A DNA stretch of 56,010 nt from Novosphingobium sp. (GCF_030699305.1 NZ_JAUYNB010000003.1:1-56010); one strand, 5' to 3'; shown: positions 25,356 through 34,686, numbered from the stretch's first letter. Numbers and translations are program-made. Notes: generated by a model not told the origin, from the sequence alone.

Positions 25356-26452
25356 TCCCGGTCGATATCGCAGGCCGCCCCTATGAAGTGCGGGTCGCCG
25401 CAGGCCTGCTCGAAACGCTGGCCCAGCAATGCGCGGGCCGCCTGCGCAAGCGCCGCGTGCCGATTGTCACCGATGAACGCGTTCATGCGGCATGGGGTGC
25501 GGTGGTGGAGGCCTCGCTGGTCGCTGCCGGACACGAAGCCGCCTGGCGCATCCTGCCGCCGGGGGAAGCAACCAAAAGCTGGGACCAGCTGTCCGCGCTG
25601 GTCGACTGGCTGCTGGCCGAAGAAGTAGAGCGCGGCGATCACATTCTGGCGCTGGGCGGCGGGGTGATCGGTGATCTGACCGGGTTTGCCGCTTCGATCC
25701 TGAAGCGCGGCTGCCATTTCATCCAGTTGCCCACCACGTTGCTGGCGCAAGTCGATTCCAGCGTCGGCGGCAAGACCGCGATCAATACCCCCGCCGGCAA
25801 GAATCTGGTCGGCGCGTTCCATCAGCCTGCGCTGGTGCTGGCCGATTTGGCCGTGCTGGACACGCTGCCGCAGCGCGAATTGCAGGCGGGCTATGCCGAA
25901 GTGGTCAAGTATGGCCTGCTGGGCGACGCGGCGTTCTTCGACTGGTGCGAGGCAAACGGCGCGGCGATGCTGGCAGGCGATCCGGCCCTGCGCGAATATG
26001 CCGTGGGCCATTCGGTCGCGGCCAAGGCCCGGATCGTGCAAGCGGACGAGCGTGAAACGCTGGGTCTGCGCGCGCTGCTCAATCTGGGCCACACGTTCGG
26101 CCACGCGCTGGAGGCGCAGACCGGCTTTTCCGACCGGCTGCTGCACGGCGAAGGCGTTGCGCTGGGGATGGTGCTGGCGGCGCGCTATTCGGCCCGGCGC
26201 GGCCACTTTTCGCCGGCCAATGCGGAGCGGATCGCGCGCCACTTTACGGACGCTGGGATGATGGCCGAAATCAGCGCGCTGGGCCTGAACTGCGATGGCG
26301 CGGCGCTGACCGCGCACATGCTGCACGACAAGAAGATGGACGCGGGCACCCTGCCGTTCCTGCTTTTGAACGCGATTGGCGAGGCGTTCCTGGCGAAGGA
26401 CGTCAGCTTGGCGGATGTGGCCGCCTTCCTCGATGCGGAATTGACCCGCTGA
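25346..26452 (+). CDS. aroB: 3-dehydroquinate synthase
   Basis: NAD-dependent lyase that closes the first ring of the shikimate pathway. In its 368 residues are the NAD loop LALGGGVIGDLTGFAAS, the zinc and substrate segment TTLLAQVDSSVGGKTAIN, the Glu in AEVVKYG, and zinc-ligand histidines in NLGHTFGHALE and LLHGEGVALGM. It is translationally coupled to aroK. Its stop is one base from the stop of the convergent thioesterase gene, so no separate terminator fits between them. Confidence 0.97.
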   Translation: MAVIPVDIAGRPYEVRVAAGLLETLAQQCAGRLRKRRVPIVTDERVHAAWGAVVEASLVAAGHEAAWRILPPGEATKSWDQLSALVDWLLAEEVERGDHILALGGGVIGDLTGFAASILKRGCHFIQLPTTLLAQVDSSVGGKTAINTPAGKNLVGAFHQPALVLADLAVLDTLPQRELQAGYAEVVKYGLLGDAAFFDWCEANGAAMLAGDPALREYAVGHSVAAKARIVQADERETLGLRALLNLGHTFGHALEAQTGFSDRLLHGEGVALGMVLAARYSARRGHFSPANAERIARHFTDAGMMAEISALGLNCDGAALTAHMLHDKKMDAGTLPFLLLNAIGEAFLAKDVSLADVAAFLDAELTR

Positions 26453-26453
26453 C

Positions 26454-27230
26454 TCACCTAAACAGGGCGATGGACTGCATCCCCACCGCTACCGCGGTGC
26501 CATCGGCGTTCCAGATCGCCATGTCCTGGCTGGAACACCCTTTTTCCGCATAATTCCCGGCCGAGCGCAGCAGCCACCAGCCGTCGTTCGTTTCGGGCAG
26601 CGGGGTCAGCAGGTTGACCAGCCAGGTCATCGAACTGATCGGCCCGGCGCCGGTCATCAGCAGCAGCACGCCGGGCGGCAAGGCATCGGCACACAGCATC
26701 AGTTCCACCATCGGATCCAGTCCGGCGCGGTCTTTCAGTTGCACCCACCAGCCGATTTCCGGTTCTGGCTGGGCCGTACGCGGCAGGCCGAAACGGCGAT
26801 TGAAGTGGCCGGCAAAGCCCGGCCCGCGCCCGTCCGGAATTGCCCTGGCCTGGTCCACCGGGATCACGCCCGCCGGCGGCGGGACCTGATGCAGGTGCAG
26901 CGCGCTTTCCACCGCCCCCATGAACACGAACGTCGCGGTGAGCCCGACCCCGGCCGCGCTGGTGACTTCCACGCTGATCCAGCTGGCATTGCGCCCGCGC
27001 CGCAGGATCCGCGCGCGCACATCCACTTCGCCCGACAGCGGACCGACAAAGCTGACCTGCGCAGACCGCAGCGGCGGCAGATCATCGACCAGCCCCCGCG
27101 CCGCTTCCAGCGCAAGCGCGGCGGAAAACCCGCCATAGCTGGTGCGGCCCTGCATCCAGTCGTCCGGAATGGTCGTGGCAAAGCCGCCGTCGATACGGCG
27201 CAGGTTCGAAAGGGTGTCAGGCAGGCTCAT
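26454..27230 (-). CDS. Acyl-CoA thioesterase-like double hot-dog protein
   Basis: 258 residues with two hot-dog halves. The N-terminal half reads WMQGRTSYGGFSAALALEA with the substrate-binding Gly-rich turn, and the C-terminal half has SMTWLVNLLTPLP and WLLRSAGNYAEKGCSSQDM, as in TesB-like thioesterases that hydrolyse acyl-CoA. The acyl chain is not predictable. It is convergent with aroB and preceded by an independent upstream region of about 60 bases before the cckA end. Confidence 0.85.
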   Translation of the reverse strand: MSLPDTLSNLRRIDGGFATTIPDDWMQGRTSYGGFSAALALEAARGLVDDLPPLRSAQVSFVGPLSGEVDVRARILRRGRNASWISVEVTSAAGVGLTATFVFMGAVESALHLHQVPPPAGVIPVDQARAIPDGRGPGFAGHFNRRFGLPRTAQPEPEIGWWVQLKDRAGLDPMVELMLCADALPPGVLLLMTGAGPISSMTWLVNLLTPLPETNDGWWLLRSAGNYAEKGCSSQDMAIWNADGTAVAVGMQSIALFR

Positions 27231-27289
27231 CCGCTTTCCATTGACGTAAACGGAAAGCGGGTCAACTCCTCACCGGAGCGGATCGGTCT

Positions 27290-29713
27290 TCACGGCCGCG
27301 TACTCGCAGACAGCACGCCGCCCACCTTGTCGCTGATCTGCTGGACCGAAAACGGCTTGGGCAGGAAGTGGACATTGGCAATGTCGATTTCCTTGCGCAG
27401 CTGTTCCTCGGCATAGCCGGACATGAACAGCACCGGCAGATCAGCCGTAGCCTTGCGGATTTCGCGCACCATCGTCGGGCCGTCCATCACCGGCATGACC
27501 ACGTCCGACACGATCAGATCGAACTGCGCGCCGCCCTGCACGATTTCCAGCCCCTCGTCGCCGTCGGCGGCAGTGGTGACGGTATAGCCCGCGCGGGTCA
27601 GCGCGCGTTCGGCCACGGCGCGGACCATGTCCTCATCCTCGACCAGCAGGATGCGCCCGCCCCCGGCCCACTGGGTCACCACTTCGGGCTTCGAGACCTT
27701 GGCGGCCAGTTCTTCCGGCAAGGCGTGATAGACCGGCAGATAGACGCTGAACCGGGTGCCGCGCCCGACTTCGCTGTCGGCAAAGATGAACCCGCCGGAT
27801 TGCTTGACGATCCCGTAGACCGTCGAAAGCCCCAGCCCGGTGCCCTTGCCCAGCTCCTTGGTGGTGAAGAACGGCTCGAAAATCTTGCCCAGATGATCGG
27901 GCGGAATGCCGGTGCCGGTATCCTCAACGATCAGTGCGGTATAGTCCGCCTGCGGCATGATTGCATTGCGCATGGCGCGCACTTCGGCGGCTGTGACGCG
28001 CTTGGTCGCCAGGGTCAGCTTGCCGCCGCTTTCGCTGCGCGCCTGCATGGCATCGCGGGCATTGACCGCCAGGTTGACGATCACCTGTTCCAGCTGGGTC
28101 GGATCGGCCCGGACTGGCCCCAGCCCGCGATCATGCGTGACAATCAGCTGGATCTTCTCGCCGATCAGCCGCTTGAGCAGGTGCGACACATCCGACACGA
28201 CATCGGGCAGTTGCAGCACTTCCGGACGCAAGGTCTGCTGCCGGGAAAATGCCAGCAATTGCCGGGTCAGGCTGGCCGCGCGGTTGGAATTGGCGCGGAT
28301 CTGCTGGATGTCGTCGTAATCGCTGTCACCCGGCGTGTGGCGCAGCAGCATCAGGTCGCAAGTGCCCAGAATGGCGGTCAGCACATTGTTGAAATCATGC
28401 GCGACCCCGCCCGCCAGCTGCCCCACGGCCTGCATCTTGGTCGCCTGCGCCACCTGCCGCTTGAGCCGGGTCTCCTCGGTGCTGTCGGTCAGCCCCAGCA
28501 GCACCGCCGCATCCCCCAGCCCCCGCACACCGGCAAGGCTGAGCGAAACGGGGTCCTCTGGCTGATGCTTCAGCCGCACCGCAATGTCGCCGCTGCTGAC
28601 CCCGCCCTGGGCAAAGCGGCGGATCGCATCCGATAGCGGCCCCTTGTCTTCCTGCACCACCAGGTCGGTCGGATAGATCGGCGGCGGCTCGGTTTCGCGC
28701 CCGGCGGCACGCATGAACGCGGGATTGGCAAACAGCAGCCGCCCGTCGCGGTCGGCCATGGCCAGACCCAGCGGCAACTGGCCCAGCAGGGCTTCCAGAT
28801 GCGGCGCAGCCGCCGTGCCTTCCGCACTGCCCCCACCGATGCCCACGCCCTGATCGACCAGCAGCATCAGCGATGGCGCCTGCTCGTAATCAGGGCCGCC
28901 GGCCGCATCGGGATCGGCCACGGGCAGGTAATACATCGTCAGCGGCCCGCCGCGTTTGCCCTCGCGCGCCCAGCTGATCCGGTCACGGTCGTCCTGCCGC
29001 AGCAGTGCAACAAAATCCTCGCCGCTCAGCAGCGCGGCGGCATCGCCGACGGCGCGCAGGGCAAAGCCGGGGCTGGCGATCCGGATCTTGCCATCGGGAT
29101 CGACAATCGCGGCGGAAATCCCCGCCTGCGCCAGCGCGTGGCCGAGCTTGCCGGTCAGGTGCGGAACCAGTTCAGCCACCGGGTCAGCCGCGAGCAGCGG
29201 CTTGAGCGTCCAGACCAGATAATCGTCCCCGCGCCCGGCCCGCAGCGCTTCAGCCCGCCGGCGGCCGGTCGGCCCCTCAACCGGATCGGCCAGCCCGCTG
29301 CCATCGCGCCAGCTGGCGCGGCCGGCCTTGGCGAGCCGTTCGAGCGAGGGATTGTCAACCGGCAGACGCGGCGGGGCGTGCCCGGCCCCGAACCATTCCT
29401 CATACCGGGAATTGGCGCAGACCAGCCGCCCGGCGCGGTCAACAATCGCAACCGCGCAATCCGGCCGGTCAATCGCCGCGACTGTAACCGACCAGTCCGG
29501 GAGCGTCTGTTCCGGCTCGGACGTGAGCGGTGCAGGCCGGGTCAGCGCCCAGGCAATCGCGCCGAATGCCGCGATCCCGGCCACGAAGACGCCGATCAGC
29601 AGCGGTTGACGGGTGATGAACCAGACCGCCGCGATCGTCAGCACCAGCGCGGCAGCAATCAGCAATGCGCCACGCGGGTGCGGTCTGCCAGCCGCCTCGC
29701 GGCGTGCCGTCAT
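27290..29713 (-). CDS. cckA: CckA-type hybrid histidine kinase
   Basis: 807-residue hybrid kinase that in alphaproteobacteria phosphorylates CtrA and CpdR through ChpT. Two N-terminal transmembrane helices (about 15-60), PAS-like regions, then a DHp with GGVAHDFNNVLTAI (His439), an ATPase domain (NLAVNARDAM, EDTGTGIPPD, GLGLSTVYGIV), and a C-terminal receiver with the phospho-acceptor Asp737 in LIVSDVVMPVMDG and the Lys in FLPKPFS. The order and the HDFNN box match CckA. The DivL-like regulator lies 16 kb to the left. The 5' end overlaps the DUF2062 gene (ATGA). Confidence 0.93.
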   Translation of the reverse strand: MTARREAAGRPHPRGALLIAAALVLTIAAVWFITRQPLLIGVFVAGIAAFGAIAWALTRPAPLTSEPEQTLPDWSVTVAAIDRPDCAVAIVDRAGRLVCANSRYEEWFGAGHAPPRLPVDNPSLERLAKAGRASWRDGSGLADPVEGPTGRRRAEALRAGRGDDYLVWTLKPLLAADPVAELVPHLTGKLGHALAQAGISAAIVDPDGKIRIASPGFALRAVGDAAALLSGEDFVALLRQDDRDRISWAREGKRGGPLTMYYLPVADPDAAGGPDYEQAPSLMLLVDQGVGIGGGSAEGTAAAPHLEALLGQLPLGLAMADRDGRLLFANPAFMRAAGRETEPPPIYPTDLVVQEDKGPLSDAIRRFAQGGVSSGDIAVRLKHQPEDPVSLSLAGVRGLGDAAVLLGLTDSTEETRLKRQVAQATKMQAVGQLAGGVAHDFNNVLTAILGTCDLMLLRHTPGDSDYDDIQQIRANSNRAASLTRQLLAFSRQQTLRPEVLQLPDVVSDVSHLLKRLIGEKIQLIVTHDRGLGPVRADPTQLEQVIVNLAVNARDAMQARSESGGKLTLATKRVTAAEVRAMRNAIMPQADYTALIVEDTGTGIPPDHLGKIFEPFFTTKELGKGTGLGLSTVYGIVKQSGGFIFADSEVGRGTRFSVYLPVYHALPEELAAKVSKPEVVTQWAGGGRILLVEDEDMVRAVAERALTRAGYTVTTAADGDEGLEIVQGGAQFDLIVSDVVMPVMDGPTMVREIRKATADLPVLFMSGYAEEQLRKEIDIANVHFLPKPFSVQQISDKVGGVLSASTRP

Positions 29714-30276
29714 GACGGTTCGCGTCCTGACAGCAATTGTTCAAGCTTGACCCGGCGCTTGTGCCGGACCCACCAGTTCCAGGTGACCGACGCGACCAGA
29801 TAGCCGATCGCCGCCGTCACGGTGGAGATGATGAACAGCCCGACCAGCAGCGCGGGAGCGGCATCGGAGAGCATCCAGTAGGCCCACTCACGCAGTCCCG
29901 CCCCGTTGTCCATCAATGAATTAAACGTTGATATATCAGCATGAAAGCCCAGCTTGTTCCCAAGATAGATCGATGCTGCGAGGATGAACGGAGTGGTCGC
30001 CGGATTGGACAGGAACGTCATCAGCGTCGCGATCGGGATGTTACCCCGGCTGGGCACGCACATCAGCGCCGCACCCAGTATCTGAATGCCCGGAATCAGC
30101 GCAAAGATGCCCACCAGCAGGCCCACCGCGGCACCGCGCGGCACCGAGCGGCGCGTAAAGCGCCACAGCTCTGGCCGACGCGCGAACGGCCCGATGAAGC
30201 GGGTGTGTTCGAGGTCTTCGCGGCGGGGCATGTTGCGGTTGGCCCAGGCCGCGATGCGGGCGGCAAACGCGCTCAT
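29710..30276 (-). CDS. DUF2062 membrane protein
   Basis: 188 residues with about three to four transmembrane helices (for example [20 protein letters not shown] and [20 protein letters not shown]). The segment [18 protein letters not shown] is the DUF2062 core. Function is unknown; in some bacteria the domain is fused to glycosyltransferases or other membrane enzymes. It lies between smpB and cckA with ATGA overlaps on both sides, so the three are co-translated. Confidence 0.87.
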   Translation of the reverse strand: MSAFAARIAAWANRNMPRREDLEHTRFIGPFARRPELWRFTRRSVPRGAAVGLLVGIFALIPGIQILGAALMCVPSRGNIPIATLMTFLSNPATTPFILAASIYLGNKLGFHADISTFNSLMDNGAGLREWAYWMLSDAAPALLVGLFIISTVTAAIGYLVASVTWNWWVRHKRRVKLEQLLSGREPS

Positions 30277-30755
30277 TTATAATCCCGCATGATCCGGGAC
30301 TGTTCGCGCTTCCAGTCGCGTTCCTTGATCGTTGCGCGCTTGTCCGCCACGTTCTTGCCCTTGGCCAGCGCCAGTTCCACTTTGGCCCGGCCGCGTCCGT
30401 TGAAATAGACCGACAGCGGGACCAGCGTCATGCCCTTGCGTTCAACCGCCCCTTGCAGGCGATCAACTTCGCGGCGGTGCAGCAGCAGCTTGCGCGGGCG
30501 CTTGGGTTCGTGGTTGTAGCGGTTGCCGTGGCTGAATTCGGGGACGTTGGAATTGACCAGGAATACTTCGCCATTTTTCACTTCGGCATAGGATTCCGCG
30601 ATCGAGCCTTCGCCAAAGCGCAGGCTTTTCACTTCCGTCCCGGTCAGCATGATGCCCGCTTCCAGCGTCTCATCGATGAAATAGTCATACCGCGCGCGCC
30701 GGTTTTCGGCGACGACTTTCTTCTTGTCGAACTGAGCGTGGTTGGGACGGGCCAT
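30273..30755 (-). CDS. smpB: tmRNA-binding protein SmpB
   Basis: Partner of tmRNA in rescue of stalled ribosomes. The 160-residue protein has the N-terminal [18 protein letters not shown], the tmRNA-contact segment TGTEVKSLR and a basic C-terminal tail ([21 protein letters not shown]) that enters the decoding centre. The ATG at 30755 gives [13 protein letters not shown], the expected N-terminus; four codons upstream are open. The tmRNA gene itself is not seen in this window. Confidence 0.96.
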   Translation of the reverse strand: MARPNHAQFDKKKVVAENRRARYDYFIDETLEAGIMLTGTEVKSLRFGEGSIAESYAEVKNGEVFLVNSNVPEFSHGNRYNHEPKRPRKLLLHRREVDRLQGAVERKGMTLVPLSVYFNGRGRAKVELALAKGKNVADKRATIKERDWKREQSRIMRDYK

Positions 30756-30840
30756 GGTAAGGCGCATGTAGGGACGGTTTGGTAAAAAAGAAACGTATCA
30801 TCCGCCCCCTTTTTACCGATCCCCCCGGAAACGTTCCCGC

Positions 30841-31722
30841 TTAAACCAGCCCGGCGTGCTCCAGCGCGGCATCGACCGCCTTGCGGGCGGCTGCGCTGCA
30901 CGGCACTAGCGGCAACCGCAGGTCTTCACCAATCCAGTCATGCACCCGGCTCAGCGCATACTTGACCGGCCCCGGCGAGGCATCGTCGAACATCGCATAG
31001 TGCAGCGGATAGAGCCTGTCGTTCAGCTCGCGCGCCTTCTCCAGGTTGTTATCGGCGCAGGCCGCCTGAAAATCGGCGCAGAGCCGGGGTGCGACGTTGG
31101 CCGTGACCGAGATGCAACCCACCCCGCCCGCGGCATTGAACGGCAGCGCCAGTTCATCATCGCCGCACAGCTGGCACCAGTCCTTCGAAATGCCCATGCG
31201 GTGATCGGTCACGCGCGACAGATCGCCGCTGGCATCCTTGATCGCCACGAACGTGCGCGGATAGCGGCGGACCAGTTCGATCACCGTTTCCGGCTTCAGA
31301 TCGGTCACCGTGCGGCCCGGCACGTTGTAAAGCACGATCGGCAGGTCCGTGTTTTCGGCCAGGAAGCTGAAATGCGCGATCAGCCCTTCCTGGCTGGGGC
31401 GGTTGTAATAAGGCGCAACGCACAGGCCCGCCGACGCGCCGCTCTTCTTGGAAAAGTTCAGGTGCAGCCGGGCGTTCATCGTGTCGTTCGATCCGCAGCC
31501 CGCGATGATCGGCACGCGGCCGGCGGCCTGCTCGATGCACACCTTGATCACGCGGTGGTGTTCGGCATTGGAAAGCGTCGATGCTTCCCCCGTGGTGCCG
31601 CAGGGAACCAGCGCGGCAGAGCCGTTCTCGATCTGCCAGTCAACCAGGCGGCGAAACGCCTTTTCATCAAACGCGCCATCCCGAAACGGGGTGACCAGAG
31701 CCGGAATCGAGCCGGAAAACAT
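30841..31722 (-). CDS. dapA: 4-hydroxy-tetrahydrodipicolinate synthase
   Basis: Aldolase that condenses pyruvate with aspartate semialdehyde, the first step to diaminopimelate and lysine. The 293-residue protein has the TIM-barrel N-terminus GSIPALVTPFRDG, the GTTGEASTLS loop, the catalytic Tyr in VLYNVPGRT, and the Schiff-base Lys in FVAIKDASGD. The ATG at 31722 is chosen; 23 upstream codons are open but read as intergenic sequence toward the divergent transglycosylase. It lies 85 bases upstream of smpB on the same strand. Confidence 0.96.
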   Translation of the reverse strand: MFSGSIPALVTPFRDGAFDEKAFRRLVDWQIENGSAALVPCGTTGEASTLSNAEHHRVIKVCIEQAAGRVPIIAGCGSNDTMNARLHLNFSKKSGASAGLCVAPYYNRPSQEGLIAHFSFLAENTDLPIVLYNVPGRTVTDLKPETVIELVRRYPRTFVAIKDASGDLSRVTDHRMGISKDWCQLCGDDELALPFNAAGGVGCISVTANVAPRLCADFQAACADNNLEKARELNDRLYPLHYAMFDDASPGPVKYALSRVHDWIGEDLRLPLVPCSAAARKAVDAALEHAGLV

Positions 31723-31821
31723 GGACTTTACCTTTGCACTTGCCCCATAGAAGACGGCGTAGGCCGCCTCGCATCCGGGGATTTCCACCATTCATGGTCT
31801 GATAAGGAGCCTTTGGCGACA

Positions 31822-33801
31822 ATGTCCAGTATGCAACGCAAGACAATTCCTTTGCTGCTGGTAACACTGGCTATCGCTCCGGGCTGTGCATGGGCACAAG
31901 ACGGGGGTGACCGCGACGGGGCCGACTGGGACCGCGCCCGCTCTGCGCTGGTCGGCGCGCCCGCCACCACCATGGCGCAGGCGATTTCCCGCTGGAAACT
32001 GCTGTCAGCCTCCGAACGCTTCACGTTCGCCGATTATTCGGGCTTCATGCTGAGCTATCCCGGCTTTCCCGAAGAACCCAAGCTGCGCAACTGGGCAGAG
32101 CGCGCGCTGGACCGGGAAAGCATCGATCCGGCCCGGACTGCCGGGTATTTCGATCGCTTCCCGCCCGTCACCAACGCGGCCCGCGCGCATCATGCGCTGG
32201 CCCTGTTCGCCCTGAACCGGCCAGAGGCGCTGACCGTCGCCCGCGCGGCCTGGCGCGGCGGCGCGATGAGCGACGCGGCCGAAGCCACGATTTCTGCCCG
32301 CATTGCCCATACCCTGACCCCGGACGACCACGATACGCGGATGGACGCGCTGCTGTGGGCCGGCGCTGCGGCGCAGGCAGAGCGGCAATTGCTGTATGTT
32401 TCCGCCGCCGCCCGCCCCCGCTTTCTGGCGCGGATGGGGCTGACCAACGGGACCGACCCGAACGGCACCGCGCTGCAACCCGGCGCGGACGCGCTGCGCG
32501 ACCCCGGCTACCTGTATAACCGTGCGCGGATGTTGCGGCTGGCCGGGCGTCAGGCCGATGCAGTCAGCCTGCTGGCCTATCGTGCGCCGCTGGCCGCGCC
32601 GCCGCAGGACGTGCGCAAGTGGATTGCTGAACTGCTGGCCAACGCCCGGCGCGCAGATGCAGGCAGCGCAGCGCGAATCGCGGCGAGCGTGGACGATGCC
32701 TTTGCCCCTGGCGCCGATGTCAGCCGCGAATCGTTCCAGATTCGCGATGATTACACCTCGCTGATGTGGCTGGGCGGGACGATGGCGCTGGACGGCCTGA
32801 ACGATGGGGCCAGGGCTGCCCCGCTGTTCTGGCGCTATGGCGCGGCCGCGCGCACGCCGCAGACCCGGACCAAGGGCTTCTACTGGGCCGGACGGGCCAT
32901 GGCAAAAGCGGGAAATCCGGCCGAGGCCAACCGTTATTTCGAACTGGCCGCGGCCTTCCCCGATCAGTTCTATGGCATGCTGGCGCTGGAGCGGCTGGGC
33001 CGCGCGCTGCCCGCGTTCAACAATGTGCCGGGCGTGATCCCGACCCGCGCCGAGCGTGAGGCGTTCAACGCCCGCGCCCTGACCCAGGCGGTGCGCGAAG
33101 TGGCGCGCGAAAGCGACTGGCCGACCGGCGTACGGTTCTTCCGCGAAATCGCCAATCAGGCCGAAACAGAGGCGGAGCACGTGCTGGTGGCCGATCTGGC
33201 GCGCGAACTGGGGCGGCGCGATCTGGGCGTGATCCTGGCGCAGGCCGCGCATACCGATGGGTTTGGCGATTTCCAGAAGATCGGCTTTCCGCTGATTCCG
33301 ATCCCGCAAGGCGGCAACTGGACGATGATCCACGCGATCACCCGGCAGGAAAGCCAGTTTGCGATGAACGCGGTCAGTCATGCCGGCGCGCGCGGGCTGA
33401 TGCAGCTGATGCCGGGGACCGCGCGCGAACAGGCGGGCAAGCTGGAACTGGCCTATGACCAGCAGGCGCTGACCCGCGATGCCGGTTACAACATCACGCT
33501 GGGCAATGCCTACTTCGCGCGGGTGCTGGACTATTTCGGGGGCAGCTATCCGCTGGCGGTGGCGGCTTATAACGCCGGTCCCGGCAACGTGAACAAGTGG
33601 CTGCGGCTGAACGGCGATCCGCGCAATGGCTCAATCGACTGGATCGACTGGGTGGAGCGAATCCCGCTGACCGAAACGCGCGGCTATGTGAAATACGTGC
33701 TGGAAAACGCGGTGGTCTATGAAGCCATGCACCCCGCCCGCGCGCGGATGCCCGGTCCCAATCCGCTCAGCCGGTTCATCGGCAAGCGGCAGCCTGGATG
33801 A
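31822..33801 (+). CDS. Soluble lytic murein transglycosylase (Slt70 type)
   Basis: 659-residue periplasmic enzyme: signal peptide (about 1-25, ending CAWAQ), a long helical superhelix, and a C-terminal GH23 lysozyme-like domain. The catalytic Glu510 is in ITRQESQF; SHAGARGLMQLMPGTA and AVAAYNAGPGNVNKW are the other two GH23 motifs. It cuts glycan strands to anhydro-MurNAc products. AAGGAG lies 12 bases before the ATG at 31822; an ATG three codons later is an alternative. It is divergent from dapA. The enormous frame upstream is open by GC content only. Confidence 0.93.
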   Translation: MSSMQRKTIPLLLVTLAIAPGCAWAQDGGDRDGADWDRARSALVGAPATTMAQAISRWKLLSASERFTFADYSGFMLSYPGFPEEPKLRNWAERALDRESIDPARTAGYFDRFPPVTNAARAHHALALFALNRPEALTVARAAWRGGAMSDAAEATISARIAHTLTPDDHDTRMDALLWAGAAAQAERQLLYVSAAARPRFLARMGLTNGTDPNGTALQPGADALRDPGYLYNRARMLRLAGRQADAVSLLAYRAPLAAPPQDVRKWIAELLANARRADAGSAARIAASVDDAFAPGADVSRESFQIRDDYTSLMWLGGTMALDGLNDGARAAPLFWRYGAAARTPQTRTKGFYWAGRAMAKAGNPAEANRYFELAAAFPDQFYGMLALERLGRALPAFNNVPGVIPTRAEREAFNARALTQAVREVARESDWPTGVRFFREIANQAETEAEHVLVADLARELGRRDLGVILAQAAHTDGFGDFQKIGFPLIPIPQGGNWTMIHAITRQESQFAMNAVSHAGARGLMQLMPGTAREQAGKLELAYDQQALTRDAGYNITLGNAYFARVLDYFGGSYPLAVAAYNAGPGNVNKWLRLNGDPRNGSIDWIDWVERIPLTETRGYVKYVLENAVVYEAMHPARARMPGPNPLSRFIGKRQPG

Positions 33802-33825
33802 AGCCCGCCACGTGAAGCCTGCCAG

Positions 33826-34311
33826 ATGAAACCAGAAGGACCGCCGATCACGCCCGCCGGGTTTGCCGCGCTGCGCGCTCGTTATGACTATTTGCTGGGC
33901 ACCGAACGCCCGGCGATCGTCGAAGTGGTCAGCTGGGCGGCGGGCAATGGTGATCGCAGCGAGAACGGCGATTACCTCTATGGCCGCAAGCGGATGCGCG
34001 AGATTGACCGCGAACTGGCGCATCTGGCGCGGCGGATGAAAATCCTGCGCGTGATCGACCCGGCCCGGCAGGAAGACCAGCGCCGCGCGTGGTTCGGGGC
34101 CACCGTCACCATTGCGGATGAGGATGACACCCAGCGCACCCTGACGCTGATCGGCGATGACGAACAGGACGCGAGCGCCGGCCTGATCGGGTGGAGCGCA
34201 CCGCTGGCCCGCGCCCTGCGCGGCGCGGCCTTGGGCGATTTACGGCGGGTCAGCCTGCCCGGCGGGGAAAAGGAATGGGAAGTTCTGGCGATCGCTTATC
34301 CCGCCGGGTAA
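33826..34311 (+). CDS. greB: GreB-type transcription elongation factor
   Basis: Rescues backtracked RNA polymerase by stimulating transcript cleavage. The 161-residue protein starts with the coiled-coil region (TPAGFAALRARYDYLL), and the tip carries GDRSENGDYLYGRKRMREID, whose acidic pair and YxYGKKR-like segment separate GreB from GreA. The C-terminal FKBP-like domain (WFGATVTIADEDDTQRT ... LIGWSAPLARALRG) is complete. It starts 25 bases after the transglycosylase and may share its transcript. Confidence 0.9.
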   Translation: MKPEGPPITPAGFAALRARYDYLLGTERPAIVEVVSWAAGNGDRSENGDYLYGRKRMREIDRELAHLARRMKILRVIDPARQEDQRRAWFGATVTIADEDDTQRTLTLIGDDEQDASAGLIGWSAPLARALRGAALGDLRRVSLPGGEKEWEVLAIAYPAG

Positions 34312-34324
34312 CGTCGTTCATTCC

Positions 34325-34392
34325 ATTTGACCGACCCTGCAATCTGACTGGCCCTGCAATTTGACCGGCCTTTCTATTTGGCCAGTTTGTGC
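34325..34392. repeat. 17-base tandem repeat, about four copies
   Basis: Three units, ATTTGACCGACCCTGCA, ATCTGACTGGCCCTGCA and ATTTGACCGGCCTTTCT, follow each other with no gap from 34325 to 34375; a fourth, decayed unit starts ATTTGGCCAG at 34376. The period is exactly 17 bases. It lies directly upstream of the leader of the small-protein operon. Confidence 0.8.
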
Positions 34393-34421
34393 TAAGGGCC
34401 AGTCATCGTGGTTTTTCGCCT

Positions 34422-34472
34422 GTAAGCGACCGCGGCTGAGAGACCCTGCGCGCTCCCGCTTACCAGCCGGAG
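34422..34472 (+). promoter_or_regulatory. Candidate pseudoknot leader covering a ribosome binding site
   Basis: GTAAGCG (34422-34428) pairs perfectly with CGCTTAC (34457-34463). Interleaved with it, CCGCGGCT (34430-34437) can pair, with a 2-base bulge, with AGCCGG (34465-34470), whose last bases belong to the GGAG (34469-34472) that serves the ATG at 34480. Together these would form an H-type pseudoknot that hides the Shine-Dalgarno, the layout of a translational riboswitch or of an autoregulatory site. It does not match any riboswitch consensus I know. Confidence 0.4.
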
Positions 34473-34479
34473 CCTGCCC

Positions 34480-34686
34480 ATGGATCTCAACTCCCTTTAT
34501 TCCAGTCACCAAGTCGCGCTGATGCGCGCCGCCGCCAGTGGCTGCCGCTCTTTGGGCGGTGTCCACCTTGCCGCCGCCGAAGCGCTGGCCGCCCGGATCG
34601 CCTGTTTCCAGGACCGCCTGGGTGCATCCGCCTCAACCGGCTGGGCCGCGATTGCCGCGCCCGCAGGCTGTGAGTGCGCCGCATGA
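34480..34686 (+). CDS. Small protein of unknown function, first of a cluster
   Basis: 68 residues, Ala-rich and probably helical (NSLYSSHQVALMRAAAS...AAAEALAARIACFQDRLG), ending in CECAA with two cysteines in a C-x-C pair. No signal peptide or membrane helix. GGAG precedes the ATG by 7 bases, and its stop overlaps the next start (ATGA), which supports real translation. No known family is recognised. Confidence 0.65.
   Translation: MDLNSLYSSHQVALMRAAASGCRSLGGVHLAAAEALAARIACFQDRLGASASTGWAAIAAPAGCECAA

Noticed and set aside
30940..31821. N-terminal extension of the transglycosylase frame
   Set aside because: It is antisense to dapA; the signal peptide starts at 31822 with a ribosome binding site in front.
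34430..34460. CTGAGA next to ACCC, reminiscent of a TPP riboswitch
   Set aside because: The second half of the thi-box (GATCTGGATAATGCCAGCG-like part) is absent and no thiamine gene follows.
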